Shown: positions 24,151 to 37,000 of the stretch, piece by piece
How positions within the stretch are numbered: position 1 is the stretch's first letter
Layout of the letters: every line of letters starts with the position of its first letter
Origin: Anas platyrhynchos
Lineage: Eukaryota; Chordata; Aves; Anseriformes; Anatidae
Assembly: GCF_047663525.1 (NCBI RefSeq)
Contig: NC_092588.1
Location: 91,819,501 to 91,883,500, forward strand
Length of the DNA stretch: 64,000 nt
Direction: 5' to 3'
Position numbers and translations under genes: made by a program
Notes under the pieces: model-generated
Seen by the model: the letters and a program-made list of their open reading frames with translations, nothing else
The model's database searches: none
What the model was told of the DNA's origin: nothing

Positions 24151-24356
24151 ATGACGAACTTCATCTCGGTGCAGCTGAAGAAGGCCTCGGAGGTAGACTT
24201 GGCCAAGCCGCTGTGCAAGTTCATCCAGCAGAGCTACCCGGGCGGCGACGCCCAGGCCGAGCACTGCCGCGCTGCCGAGGAGCTCAGTAAGCTCCGCAAG
24301 AACGCGCTGGGCCGCCCGCTCGACAAGCACGATGCCTGCCTCGACACCCTCCTCAG
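24151..24356 (+). CDS. PDCD6IP: PDCD6IP exon 1 (coding part)
   Basis: Codons 1-68 plus two bases of codon 69; start of the Bro1 domain ([18 protein letters not shown]). The donor is CTCAG followed by GTACGG, and GGCAC repeats start at intron position +5. Confidence 0.96.
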
Positions 24357-25054
24357 GTACGGCACGGCACGGCACGGCACGGCACGACCCGCCTCGGGGG
24401 GCCGCTCGCCGGCCTCGGGGCAGGGCCGAGAGAGAGGGAGGGTTGGGGGGGGAGGGAGGAGGAAGCGGAGGAGGTGGAAGAGGAGGAGGAAGAAAAGGAG
24501 GCCGCCACACCGACTTCCCCTTTCGAGTGCCTCCAGCGCACCGGTGACCCTTGGTTCTGCGTAGGAGTCAAGGGGCCGGCCGCTTTTCTTTCAGCCGCCC
24601 CTGCCATCACGCCTTCCTTCAGCGTGCACCGGCAGTGTGATGTTTTTGCATGGTCACGTCGGTATTTTCCGCTAAATGTAGTGTGGTGAAGGGAGGCTGG
24701 GTGGTGCCTCCCTCTTGCAGGGACTGGCAGAGGTTAGGTGAGCAGAAGGTGAGGCTGAGCCTTCTGCTTGTTGAACTGTGTCAAGGCTGCTGCTGTGGGA
24801 CTAACTGCCCCGTCATCTATAAAAACATCTTATCCATCCCATCTTTGGAACATCAACGGTTTGTATCCTCGATTTACTGTGTTAATCCCGTTTTCTCTGT
24901 GCAGGAAACATTTCAAGCCCATCATAGCTCAAATCACTGAAATCACTGTGATTAATCTAGTGAATGAACCCCCAGTACAGACTTCACTTTGCAAAGTTGG
25001 AATCAAAGATTTGTAGTACCAAAATAAGAGTTTGTACATGGTGGCATTGTTTCC

Positions 25055-25085
<31 letters not shown>

Positions 25086-28000
25086 TAAAAGTAGATGGGT
25101 TTCTTAGGGTGGAGTGAAATGCCAACCATAAACTTGACACACTTCTGTAACATTATCATGAACAAGTACAAACACGTTTGATGTTTGCCACTAGAATTTG
25201 ATTAATAATTATTTTAAAGTTAGGAGGAATAGAAAATAAATCAGTGACACTGAAGAAAAGACTTGTATTACACATTACTCCTTTTTGTTTTTTTTTGAGG
25301 GCTTATCAAGCCCTCACTGGGTGTTTGGACTATAAAAGCTATGACTGTGCTGATCATGTTTTACAGTATCTCTGTAGTTTCCTGTTCTATTCCTGGTTAT
25401 TACTATGCATGCTTTAGAAGGTATTACTGTGTATGCCTTTTCAAGGTCAGGGAAGTAACGAGAATCTGTGAGCTGAAAGATAGATTCAGCCAGCCAACTT
25501 GGAAGGCTTAATTTTAAATTATCTTGAATGCTGGAATTGAGCTCCCTTTCCTGTTGATGACAGTCAGGTTTGTGATTAGTTACTAGCAGAAATCCTTGTT
25601 TGGCCCACCTAATTCATATGATCTCACAATAACAACTTTATACAGCTGAAAGGAAAAAGCCCTGCCGTATCTCTTCAGTTCTAGTCGTCATAGTCCATTT
25701 CTGAAAAACAAAAGATGTATGTGGCTTTCTAACATCAGTGAGTTCAGTGTGAGGTCAGATCAACATTAGAGTAGGAGCAAAAGAGGGTCTACGGCGTGTG
25801 ATTGAAAGTCATGGGGCTGTGCATGATGTCCCTCTTCTGGTGTCAGTAGGTCATTAAATTAATTCAGGTCATAGTATGTGACTTCACCATAGGTTTTCTC
25901 TCTAAATAATGAAGGGAAACTGATTGCAATGGTCTAAGTAATCACTTTTCAAGTCAGTTCCATACGCAGAGACCTGTTCTCTCTGTAGGTACCTTTAACT
26001 TGCCCAGGTGCTGTTGGCAGTAGTCAGAGGTTGAATGGGGCCTCTCATGGGTGCCACAGGTGGGAAAGGCCATGGCTGCTGCTTCACACAGAAAGCATAA
26101 AACACCTGCATTTAAAATGATGTGGTTTGAGATTGTTCCCTCTACAGTGGAAGTGAGATACAGTGGTCTGAACTTAGTCATTAATTCTTATTTTACAGTT
26201 AAAAATCCTTTTTTTTCTTCAGTATTATTCATGGGAACAATAGAATAGGTATAAAATGTACTGAAATGAGGGAGGAAACTATCAGATTTTAATTTCTCTC
26301 TAATGAAAAGTTGTGGTTTGTCCCTGTCTGACTGTCTATGTTAACTACAGTTGTTGGAAAATAAATTCTTATTCTGTAAAAATACTCTATGTTTTTTGCT
26401 CATGTTCTATAAGGTGTGGGCACCTGCTGACAAGTTTGAATAGAAGTATCCAGCTGAGCTTGTGAGTGCAGTAGCACAAGCTTCAGACTGCCTTGTGGTT
26501 CCTCTGAAAATTCATTTCCCTTTTCAACTTTCAGTATTTTCTTGTTGCTATTTGGGTTGTTCTAAGTCTTGTGTTTCACTAACAACTTTCGCAAGATTTG
26601 TGTTTAAGTTGGATTTTTACACTTGCTGTATTTAAATCTGGTTTGTTAGTGAAGTAAGGTTGGAAGAGTTCATTTAAAATGTGGATGCCCTCTGTGTACA
26701 TTTACTACTTTGACTTTTTATAGACCATAGTACCTAGTGGAGCACAGTAGACTACTTAACTGTTAAGAAATGAGGGCTTAATCTTCTGCTAATTAGTCTA
26801 GGGATGCCCACTGTTTTTGCAGTCTTTTAGAAGTCTTGCTTTGCTGAGTAATTACTGCAGAACTTTTAGGGAAGAAATTTACTCAGTTGCAGTTCCAGTA
26901 TCTAGGCAAACATTGAGCAGTAAAACTTTGAATGTGTGAGACAGGCTGTTGTTTGGCTGATCAGTGCAAATGCTTCTTGGAGAAGTACTTGAGATACCCT
27001 GACAGAAGGGGGAAAATGTAATTCGGGAAAAAAAAAAAAAACAAACACAAAAACAAACAAACAAAAAACTGCTTGCTTCCAAGCTTTCTTTGTTTTGTGT
27101 GAATTTAGCTGCTCTGAAGGTGACTAAGTAAGCTTGGTACGCATTTCTCCTTAAATTCTGTCATACTAAATTTGATTCAGTGCCCTTTTTTTTTTCTTCC
27201 CCTTAGCCTAATTATAGCTTCAAGGGATTTCTTGCTTCCTCCCCTAATAATGAAAATAACCAGGATTCCCATTTCCCTTTTCTGGAGTGGTGCTGTGCTG
27301 GTATGAGTTTAATTGGCCTAATAAGAAGTGTGTGGCTTTATTTTGAGTGGTCAAATTCTCGGGGCTGAAATTCGCAGCTCTGGTTTCCAGCTACAAGTTC
27401 AGGATTTCAGTTCTTATCTAGGAGAGTGAAGACAGGTCTTGGTCTCTTTTATCTTCTTTTGAATGATTTTTTTTTTCATTGTGATTCTTTGAAGGAGGAA
27501 GAGGATTTCAGGCTCTTAATGCATGAAGCATATAAATTCTAGTTTAGACCTTGACTTCCAACTCATTTGGCTGCTGTAACTTATTTTTGTCAGCATTTGG
27601 GAGCATGTAATGCCTGTTTTAGTGAAAAAGTCCTGTATTTAAAGAACCAGGTCTGTGTTGCTGTCATATGTTCTCTCTTTTGTTGCTGTAGTTGGAACTC
27701 AGGCAGTTGATATGTTTGTGTGACTTTCTTTAGTTCACCACATTAGCAGAGTCAAACACACAATGCTCGTTGTATTGTGCAGCAACTTCTGTTCTTTGTG
27801 TCTTGATACTTTGAAATTACTGTAAATTTTAAGTAACACCTTTGTTACTGACTCATGCAGCAGATATGGCCTTTCCTTTAATATTTTTGTCTTTGCTAGC
27901 TTTATTTTTACAGTTAATGTCTGAGTTTACCATTATATTAACGTATACTTACTGCTAAAGGACAGTAAAGGACTTTAATTGATTTTTTTTGGTCTAAAGA

Positions 28001-31000
28001 GTTTTAAAGAAATCTTAGTCTTGAATAGAATTTCAGGTTCTTTAGTATAAAGAAACAACATTGTATACTTGAAATAATAAAGAAAATTGTTAACTAGGAA
28101 TTTGTGTTCTTTTTAAATAAAAATCTCCATGTTGTTCACATTCATAGGTAGTAAATGAGACAGTGTGCATTGGTAGGAACATATACCTGTTTATTTTCTT
28201 CAGGGTCCTGCTGCCATACAAAGCATAGTCAGTTGGCAACACACTGACTTCCCAAGGCCATTTAGCAAGGTTTGCATCTTGATGTTGCCCTGATGGCAGT
28301 TGGTGACTGGGTAATTGTGGAATGCGGAAGGACAGCTTGGCTTTGTTGGTGTCTTCTGGTTGACACATTAAATTCGGGAACAGGAGGAGATCAAATAGGA
28401 AGTCCATTTTCTGTGTAATACTAAGTGGAAAAGACTGACTAGACAGCAGACAATGAAGGTGTTCAAATACATCAGTTGAAGTGGTATTCCGTGCTGTTAT
28501 TTATTGAAGTGATTGTTTGTACTGTTTGTGTTAGTTTGTATCAGTAAAGTTTATTAGGAACTATGTGTGTATGGAGTGATTGTGTGACAAATCAAACCAA
28601 ACTTAAACTGGTGAGTGTAGCAATGCAATATTGAACTTGACCTACAAAAGAGAGGCTGTTTTGTATGACTTCTATATATCAGGCCTGGGGTGTAAGGTCA
28701 CTTACAGAAAATTGTACTTGTTAGTATTTAAAATGAAGCAGTAGTTAAATGTGCTTTCAAAGTATGACCATCTAATGAAAGATGAAGAAAACAGACAACA
28801 ATAAAAATATTTTTATGAAAATAAGCAGATGTTTTTGAAAACAGTACCTTTCATGTGCTAACTTTGTAAGTAATTACAGAATCACAGAATTGTCTAGGTT
28901 GGAAGAGACATCAAGATTGAGTCCAACCTCTGACCTAACACTAACAAGTCCTCCACTAAGCCATATCGCTAAGCTCTACATCTAAACGTCTTTTATAGAC
29001 CTCAAGGGATGGTGACTCAACCACTTCCCTGGGCAGCCCGTTCCAATGCCTCACAACCCTCTCGGTAATGAAGTTCTTCCTAAGATCCAACCTAAAACAC
29101 CCCTGGCACCACTTTAGCCCATTCCCCCCCATCCTGTCACCAGGCATGTAGAGAATAGAACATCCCCCACCTCGCTACAGCCTCCTTTAAGGTACCTGTA
29201 GAGAGCAATAAGGTCACCCCTGAGCCTCCTCTTTGCCAGGCTGAACAAGCCCAGCTCCCTCAGCCACTCCTCATAAGACTTGTTCTCCAGGCCCCTCACC
29301 AGCTTGGTCACCCTTCTCAGGACTTGCTCGAGCACCTTGATGTCCTTCTTGTAGTGAGGGGCCCAAAACTGAACACAGCACTTGAGGTGCGGCCTCACCA
29401 GAGCTGAGTACAGGGGGACGATCACTTCCCTAGCCCTGCTGGCCACACTGTTTCTTATGCAAGCCAGGATGCTGTTGGCCTTCTTGGCCACCTGAGCACA
29501 CTGCTGGCTCATATTCAGCCGACTATCCACCAATACTCCCAGGTCCTTCTCTGCCTGGCAGCTCTCCAACCACTCATCTCCCAGCCTGTAGCTCTGCTTG
29601 GGGTTGCTGTGCCCCAGGTGCAGGACCCGGCACTTGGCCTTGTTGAACTTCATGCAGTTGACGTCAGCCCATCGGTGCAGCCTATCCAGATCCTCCTGCA
29701 GAGCCTTCCTTCCCTCGAGAAGATTGACACACGCACCTAACTTGGTGTCAGCTGCAAACTTACTGAGGGTGCACTCGATCCCCCCATCCAGATCATCAAT
29801 AAAGATATTAAAGAGAACTGGCCCTAGTACTGAGCCCTGGGGGACGCCACTAGTGACTGGCCTCCAACTGGACTTGACTCCATTCACCATGACTCTTTGG
29901 GCCCGGCTATCCAGCCAGTTTTTAGCCCAATGAAGTGTATACCAGTCCAAGCCAAGAGCAGCCAGTTTCTTGAGGAGAATGCTGTGGGAAACGGTGTCAA
30001 AAGCCTTGCTGAAGTCAAGGTAGACCACATCCACAGCCTTTCCCTCATCCACCCAGCGCGTCACTTTGTCACAGAAGGAGATCAGGTTCGTCAAGCAGGA
30101 CCTGCCTTCCATAAACCCATGCTGACTGGGCCTGATCGCCTGGTTGCCCTGCAAGTGCTGTGTGATGACTCTCAAGATAATCTGCTCCATGAGCTTCCCT
30201 GGCACTGATGTCAAATTGACAGGTCTTTAGTTCCTCGGGTCTACCCTCCAGCCCTTCTTGTAGATGGGTGTTACGTTCGCTAGCTGCCACTTGACTGGGA
30301 CTTCCCCGATAGCTGGGACTGCTGATAAATGATGGCAAGAGGCTTGGCCAGCTCCTTTGCCAGTTCTCTCAGTACCTTCGGGTGGATCCCATCCGGCACC
30401 ATCGACTTGTGCACATCCACGTGCCATAGCAGGTCGCCAGCCATTTCCTCATGGATAATGAGGGCCACATTCTGCTCCCCATCCCCTTCCACCAGCTCAG
30501 GGTGCTGGGAATCCAGAGAACAACCGGTATTGCCGCTAAAGACTGAGGCAAAGAAGACATTAAGCACCTCAGCCTTTTCCTCATCTTTTGTAACTAGGTT
30601 TCCCCCTGCATCCAGTAAAGGCTGGAGATTCTCCTTAGTCCTCCTTTTCATGTTAATGTATTTATAAAAACATTTTTTGTTGTCTTTAACAGCAGTAGCC
30701 AGATTGAGCTCCAGATGAGCTTTGGCCTTTCTAATTTTGTCCCTGCACAGCCTTACCACATCCTTATAGTCTTCCTGAGCGGCCCGCCCTCTTTTCCAAA
30801 GGCCATAAACCCTCTTTTTTCTCCTAAGCTCAAGCTGCAATTCTCTGCTCAGCCAGGCCAGTCTTCTTCCACACCGGCTCATCTTTGCGCATGTGGGGAC
30901 AGACTGCTCCTGAGACTTCAAGATTTCCTTCTTGAGGAGTGCCCAGCCTTCCTGGACTCCTCTGCCCTTCAGAACCGCCTCCTGAGGGACTCTACCAACC

Positions 31001-34000
31001 AGTGTACTGAGCAGCTCAAAGTTGGCCCTCCGGAAGTCCAAGACAGAGTTTTTACTGGTCCCCTTCCTGGCTTCTCCAAGAATGGAGAACTCTACCATTT
31101 CATGGTCACCCTGCCCAAGACAGCTCCCAACCACCACATCTCCCACCAGTCCTTCCCTGTTTGTGAAGAGAAGGTCTAGCGGGGCACCTCCCCTGGTAGG
31201 CTCAGTAACCAGCTGCGTCAGGAAACTATCTTCCACGCTCTCCAGAAACCTCCTAGACTGCTTTCTCTGGGCTGTGTTGTGCTTCCAGGATATGTCAGGG
31301 AAGTTGAAGTCCCCCACAAGAGCAAATGCTGGTGATTTCACAACTTCTGTCAGCTGCCTGTAGAACTCCTCATCCGTCTCCTCATCCTGGTTCGGCAGTC
31401 TATAACAGACCCCCACCAGGATGCTTGCCGTGTTGGCCTTCCTGCTGATCCTAACCCACAGGGACTCAACCTTATCATTCCCAGCTTCAAGTTCCGCGAC
31501 ATCAAAACTTTCTCTGATATAGAGAGCCACACCACCACCCCTTCTGTGCTGCCTGTCCCTTCTGAAGAGCCTATAGCCAGGCATTGCAGCACTCCAGTCG
31601 TGAGAGTGGTCCCACCATGTCTCCGTGATGGCAACCAAGTCGTAGCCTGCCTGCCGCACAGTGGCTTCCAGCTCCTCCTGTTTGTTGCCCATGCTGAGTG
31701 CATTAGTGTAGATGCACTTCAGCTGGGCCATTGCCTTATCCCCCAGCCTTGCCATTGTTCCCCCTGGCACAGCTCTAACAAGCCTTGTTTCATCCCTGTC
31801 CCCCTTCGTACCTAGTTTAAAGCCCTCTCAATGAGCCCCGCCAGCTCCTGGCCCAGGATCCTTTTTCCCCTAAAAGATAGGGACCCATCTGTGGCCATCA
31901 GGCCAGGTGCTGAGTAAAGTGCCCCATGGTCAAAAAACCCAAGATTTCTACATTGGCACCAGCCCCTGAGCCACGTGTTTAACAGGTGGGCTTTCCGTGT
32001 CCTCTCTGTACCCCTTCCTGCCACCGTAGGGATGGATGAAAACACCACCTGCACTCCTGCTCCATCCACTAACTGTCCCAGTCCCCTAAAGTTCTGTTTG
32101 ATGGTCTTCAGGCTTCTCTCTTCTGTGTCATCACTGCCTGCCTGGACTATTAAAAGAGGATAATAGTCTGAGGGGCGAACCAGGTTAGGAAGTTTTCTGA
32201 CAATGTCACTGACCCTGGCCCCAGGGAGGCAGCAGACTTCCCTACGGGTAGGGTCAAGCTGACAAATAGGGCCCTCAGTTACCTTGAGAAGGGAGTCGCC
32301 CACAACACTCACCCTTCTTTCTTTCTTGGTGGAGGCAGTCCTTAGGCGTGGAGTCGACTTCCTCACCCTAGGCATCCTGCTGGGTAGACTTTCTACCTCT
32401 TCCTCAGCTACTGGTCTCTCAAGCTCCAGGGCCTCCAACCTGTTCTGTAAGGGCACCTGGGAATGTGGGGCTGGTGGGGGGGGGACAGCGCCTGTGATGT
32501 CTTAGTTCTTACCTTTATCCTGATCACATAGCATAAATTTTAGTTCTTTTGGGAAAACACCTTTGATTTATAGAGTAGTAGGTGTCTCAGTGAGGCACAT
32601 TTGAATTCTTACTTCATAACGGCTGCCCTTGTAGTAGCAATCTCATTGCTGCAGTGTGATAAGGTAGAATACAGTTTTATAGCTTTGTGTAGACAATAGA
32701 AAAATTGCCACAAGTTTTAAAATCCATGCTAAGTGTCTTTAAAAAGCCTTAAGTTGCAGTGCTTCTTCTGAAGCCATAAACCTGTACATCAGCAGATGTA
32801 ATTTACTGAAGAAAGTGCTAACATGATTGTATATTAAAAATGCTTCCTGAATTTTTAAACAAACATTCTTCGCATGTGGGACATAGACCTTGTACATCTG
32901 CTTCATGTTTATCAACAGTGGCTAATAAAGTAATCTGAGGAAACAGGAACAAGGTTAACTGTTTCACAGGTTGTGAAACTTGCTGCTACTAGGTGTTTTG
33001 GATATTGGGAACATAGAATGTTTTTTAAGGAAACAGAACTTTTCCAATGGGCATATAGCCGACATTATGTATGGCAGTAATTGCAGGAGGCATATACGAA
33101 ACAGGCTTCATATGTTAAATGTTTTCATCTGGCAGTTTAGTGGGTGTCTGTTCTGCATGTCTGCATGTAGCCTATCATGTTTAATAAGTGGTGCAGGTCT
33201 AGTGCATAACGTGGGAGAACTTTGAACTGCCAATTATTGCTTGGATAGATTGTGTGGGGGACTGTGATGTACTTGCCATATTGCTGACACTCATTCCTAA
33301 ACATCTTCCACCCAGGAGACAAAATACTGGCACAGGGAAACTTATGGTTTTAATTCAGTGACTGCTATAATATGCTGTAATGAAAACTAAAATTGGAACT
33401 GGAAAAAAATTATCAAGGATTAAGCTCTTCAATTGATATGTTGCAAGGCAAATGTAATCTATTTCAAATACATTGAAATTTAAACAGCTGTCAATTTGTA
33501 GGAGACTGAGTTATAATATTCAGATCAAGGGACCATAGAGTAGCCTGTTAATTGTTAAATGCACTTTAGACATTAAGTCATGCTCCAAAGATGGTGTGCT
33601 CCTTTATGTTTAGGTATGCAGGGACTCCTTTCCATAACACTTTTCTCACCTATTGTTCATCAGAAGGTGACAGGTGACAGCTTATTCTGTTATGCTCTTT
33701 TTCTACTTTGGATTGTGACAGGGTTCCAACATTATCATTCCCTTTGAACTTTTTCATCCAGTGAAAAGATCCCCCTAGACAGGATTTCTGTCTGTTCTCC
33801 AGATCCTTCATAGCTATGAGTGAACCCCATAATTTATTGGGTGATGGTGGGGAGGTTGTTGTACTCTCTTCTTTACTTGTCAGTGTAAGAAACAGAACTC
33901 TTAATTTGATTTAGCTCATGGATCTCTTCCTTTTTTTTTGTAGATATTATGATCAGCTGTGTTCAATTGAACCAAAGTTTCCATTCTCTGAAAATCAGGT

Positions 34001-37000
34001 AAGAAGATGTGTCAAACCATTATACTGAATTGTGATCATGGCAGCTAGGATATGACTGCCAAGCCTGTACCTAATCCACTAAACAATACTTCCCTCAGGC
34101 AAGACATTTAAACTATGAGCCTTATTTTCCCAACGTCTGTTTATTTTCAGTTTGTACTCACGAATAGTCTATACTGAAATTTCACCTGTAGTGGCCAGGA
34201 TTACCTTCATATTAAAGATTCAGAAAAGTTCTGCTGTTGGCTGGTGGTTATTGTGCTCTAAATTAGAAAGAGTGTGCTTTGCCAAAATATTCCTCTTCTA
34301 CTCCTTTCCTTTTCCCAAGAAGTCTATTTCAGACTACTATATATACTACTATATTATACTATAAATGCTTTTTAAAAAACATAATTTATATGGGAAAAGC
34401 TTTAGTTAGTAATGGTTGGAATATGATGCTTGTTTTTTTTGAGGTAGAACAGATGTTTCATTCATAGCTATAACAGAGTAAACCCACTGGTTTACTATTT
34501 TTCTGCCTCTGCATCAATAAATTACGTAGTTTCTCTATAGATGTGTTAATTTTTTTTCTTCCCCTAACACATTTATTTAGAATTTTATGGTTTTGAGGAT
34601 GAATTCAGCTTAAGAAAATGTCTTTCCTCAAGTGGAGACTGAAATAGATCTTCAGGCTCCTATATTTTGGGAGGGAAAGATGTAGATTTTCTTTGGAGGC
34701 ATTTACACGTAGGACAGAATTTCAGTTTCTTTAGCAGATGATATTTGTATGGTAAGGTTATAATTTAAACATTTCTTTCAGACTTAGGGGATTGCAAGGG
34801 AGTGGTTTTGATGCAATTCAAACTGATTTTAGTTTTCAGTGTAGCTGCCTTCACTTGTTTGTGAAGTAAAGCCAACCTACACTTTGGTTTTAATGTGTAA
34901 AAGTTTTGATGTGGTGCTCTGCTAACTCTGATATGTGGAGAACTGGGAAACTTTAGGAACAAGATTTGCAGATCAGTAAACTGTTCTATCAAATTGAAGT
35001 AGTCAGTGGAAGCAGGAATGAACAGTTGGGACCAGAAATTCCTGAACTGGCATTTCTGCTGGAGAAAAGTGTTACTGAACAGTACTGTGTGCTCTCAGGT
35101 TATTCTCCGAGGACATTTTAAAATGAGGGATTTTGTTATCTTTCCTGGGTTCATACCTGTGGCCTACAACCAGTTTGATCAGCTGAATCAAACTGTGGAA
35201 CTTCAAAGCAGGTTCTGTGAAGTATTTGCATTGTCTATGGAATGTATGCTAGAAGTGTAATATAAAACGCTTTTTACCTGCTTTCTCTTCTCTGAGAGCA
35301 TTTCCTGGCAGTGGTGCTATTGAATTCACTCTTAATATCATGTTATAAATATTGTATCAAAAAGCAGTGCCAAATATGCTAGTAGTTTGGAACAATGGAA
35401 ACTGCCTGGTTGGGTAGTTTCATTTAATTGTGAACACCATACCTGTCTGTCAGACTTCATGTGAGAGGAATATCTTAGTTTGGAAGTAACTTTTTCTGTC
35501 ACTTAGAGAAGGAGTAGAGCTGAAGGTCTGTTTTGAGAATTTATCTTGTTTGCTTTAAAAAAAGATTTGAAAAAACTAACAAGAAGAAAAAAAATATATA
35601 GTAAATTTTTAAAGTAACTCTTGATGTTTTTCTGACGCTTCCAGAATGTTTGTAATGTCACTGGTGAATTAAATGTTTTATATTGTTAGAATTAAAAAAG
35701 GATAAGTATGTAAATTCGGGATATTTTCTGAAGGCTTCATTGTTTATTTTAGAAATAAAGATGTTTTTCACAACTTTCAGGTCTGTGTAACATTTACGTG
35801 GAAAGATGCTTTTGATAAAGGATCGCTTTTTGGAGGCTCTGTCAAACTGGGTATGTAATCACACCAAGAATGCAAGTGTTAATGATAAAATGTGAGAATA
35901 TTTTTTTATAGCTGAAAAGTTAATAGTGTTTCTAGTACTATCAGTATAACTTTCCACGAGTCCCTGCTACATTACTAAGAGATAAATCACTTCTGTTCCT
36001 TGGACACCCCCAGCTGACTTTAGTGAAAACGGTTCAAGATGACATTAAGTTTCAAAGGTAGACTTTTGGTAAGCCATCTCTTAATTGCTTTTCATAAGTC
36101 AGATCCTTTTGAAAAGTGAAATGTCTAAGTGAAGCAAGTCCCCTACAGAAGAAGTGTTTATCTGGCTTCATTAACATAGTTAGACATCACATGCTCTTGA
36201 AGAGACTACTAGAAGGACCTGCCTGCCAATGCATTGAAGTGATTTTTCTGTTACTTTATAAAATAAAAAAATAAAAAATAAACTTCAAAAAATAAATTAT
36301 ATTTGTTTTCTGCAAATGTAAGGAGTTTGAGTCTGTTTCATTTTACTTGCATGGGGACAATTCTGCCCTGCAATTTCTGGGTCATAAAATTAATTTGGAA
36401 CACTTGCCAATGCAGAAACTAAGACTAAATGCTTTTGAATTAAGTGTAAAGCTGTCCAGTTGTCGTCATTCTCTGTTTCTATTTATACCTAAGTGTTCAT
36501 CATGGTTAATGTTGAAGGATGACCATTGCAATTTTGAAGCTGTAGACAAAGCCTGGAAAATCTGTTGCAATACTTCTTTTTTTTAAAAAAAAAATAATAA
36601 AATAAAAATCCATCTTGCATGTAGTTTTCTGTTAGCAACTACTGAAAATCTATGCAACTTCCATGCTCTGAATACAGGTGCTAGAGATATGCTTGGGTGA
36701 ACTATATGCAGAACAATATACCACGTCACTATGTATAAACAAATGCTGCACAAATTTCCTTGCTCGAATTTTAACTCTTCTAGAAAGTTCTTCTGGATAA
36801 TCATAGAAACCCATGGTTTGGGTTGGAATCTGAACCATGTAATCTGAAATATGTTGGTTTAAGTTAATAGGTAGAACTATATACAGATGAGTCTGAGGAA
36901 AAGTAATATTGCTAAACAGCTCTTCTCACTGTAGTAAATCACAGTTGAAAAGTAGTCCAAACTGTAGAATAATTCTAGATATAAAGTATTTTTGCACTTC

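Larger units (their letters stand above)
23930..24620 (+). promoter_or_regulatory. PDCD6IP: CpG-island promoter of PDCD6IP
   Basis: A GC- and CpG-dense block covers the 5' UTR, exon 1 and the start of intron 1. It contains five TGCG units (23982-24001), an ETS/GABPA-type site CCGGAAGTG at 24034-24042, about 110 bp before the ATG, and CGCGC-rich sequence. No TATA box is evident. The transcription start is probably between about 24000 and 24130 but cannot be fixed here. Confidence 0.85.
28876..32510 (-). mobile_element. CR1 LINE, near full length (copy C), antisense in PDCD6IP intron 1
   Basis: About 3.6 kb on the minus strand: octameric 3' end (28876-28893), short 3' UTR, the whole ORF2 region, a spacer of about 40 bases and the C-terminal part of ORF1. 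The 5' break is near 32510. ORF2 carries a frameshift near 30310, a stop near 30228 and a frameshift near 29140, so the copy is dead. Being antisense, it does not offer its sense polyA signal to the PDCD6IP pre-mRNA. Confidence 0.95.
24357..33943 (+). other. PDCD6IP: PDCD6IP intron 1
   Basis: About 9.6 kb, GT-AG. Apart from the CpG-island shoulder, a 27-C run (25053-25079) and the antisense CR1 copy C, it is AT-rich unique sequence in which I see no other exon or RNA gene. The minus-strand frame at 28090-28407 lies just left of the CR1 and shows no domain I recognise. Confidence 0.85.

Noticed and set aside
2320..24151. Shared bidirectional promoter for CLASP2 and PDCD6IP
   Set aside because: The genes diverge, but start codons are about 21.8 kb apart and each has its own CpG island.
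29598..31363. Plus-strand frames inside CR1 copy C
   Set aside because: Antisense shadows of CR1 ORF2. Matching antisense frames appear in copies B and D because the copies are homologous, not because they code.
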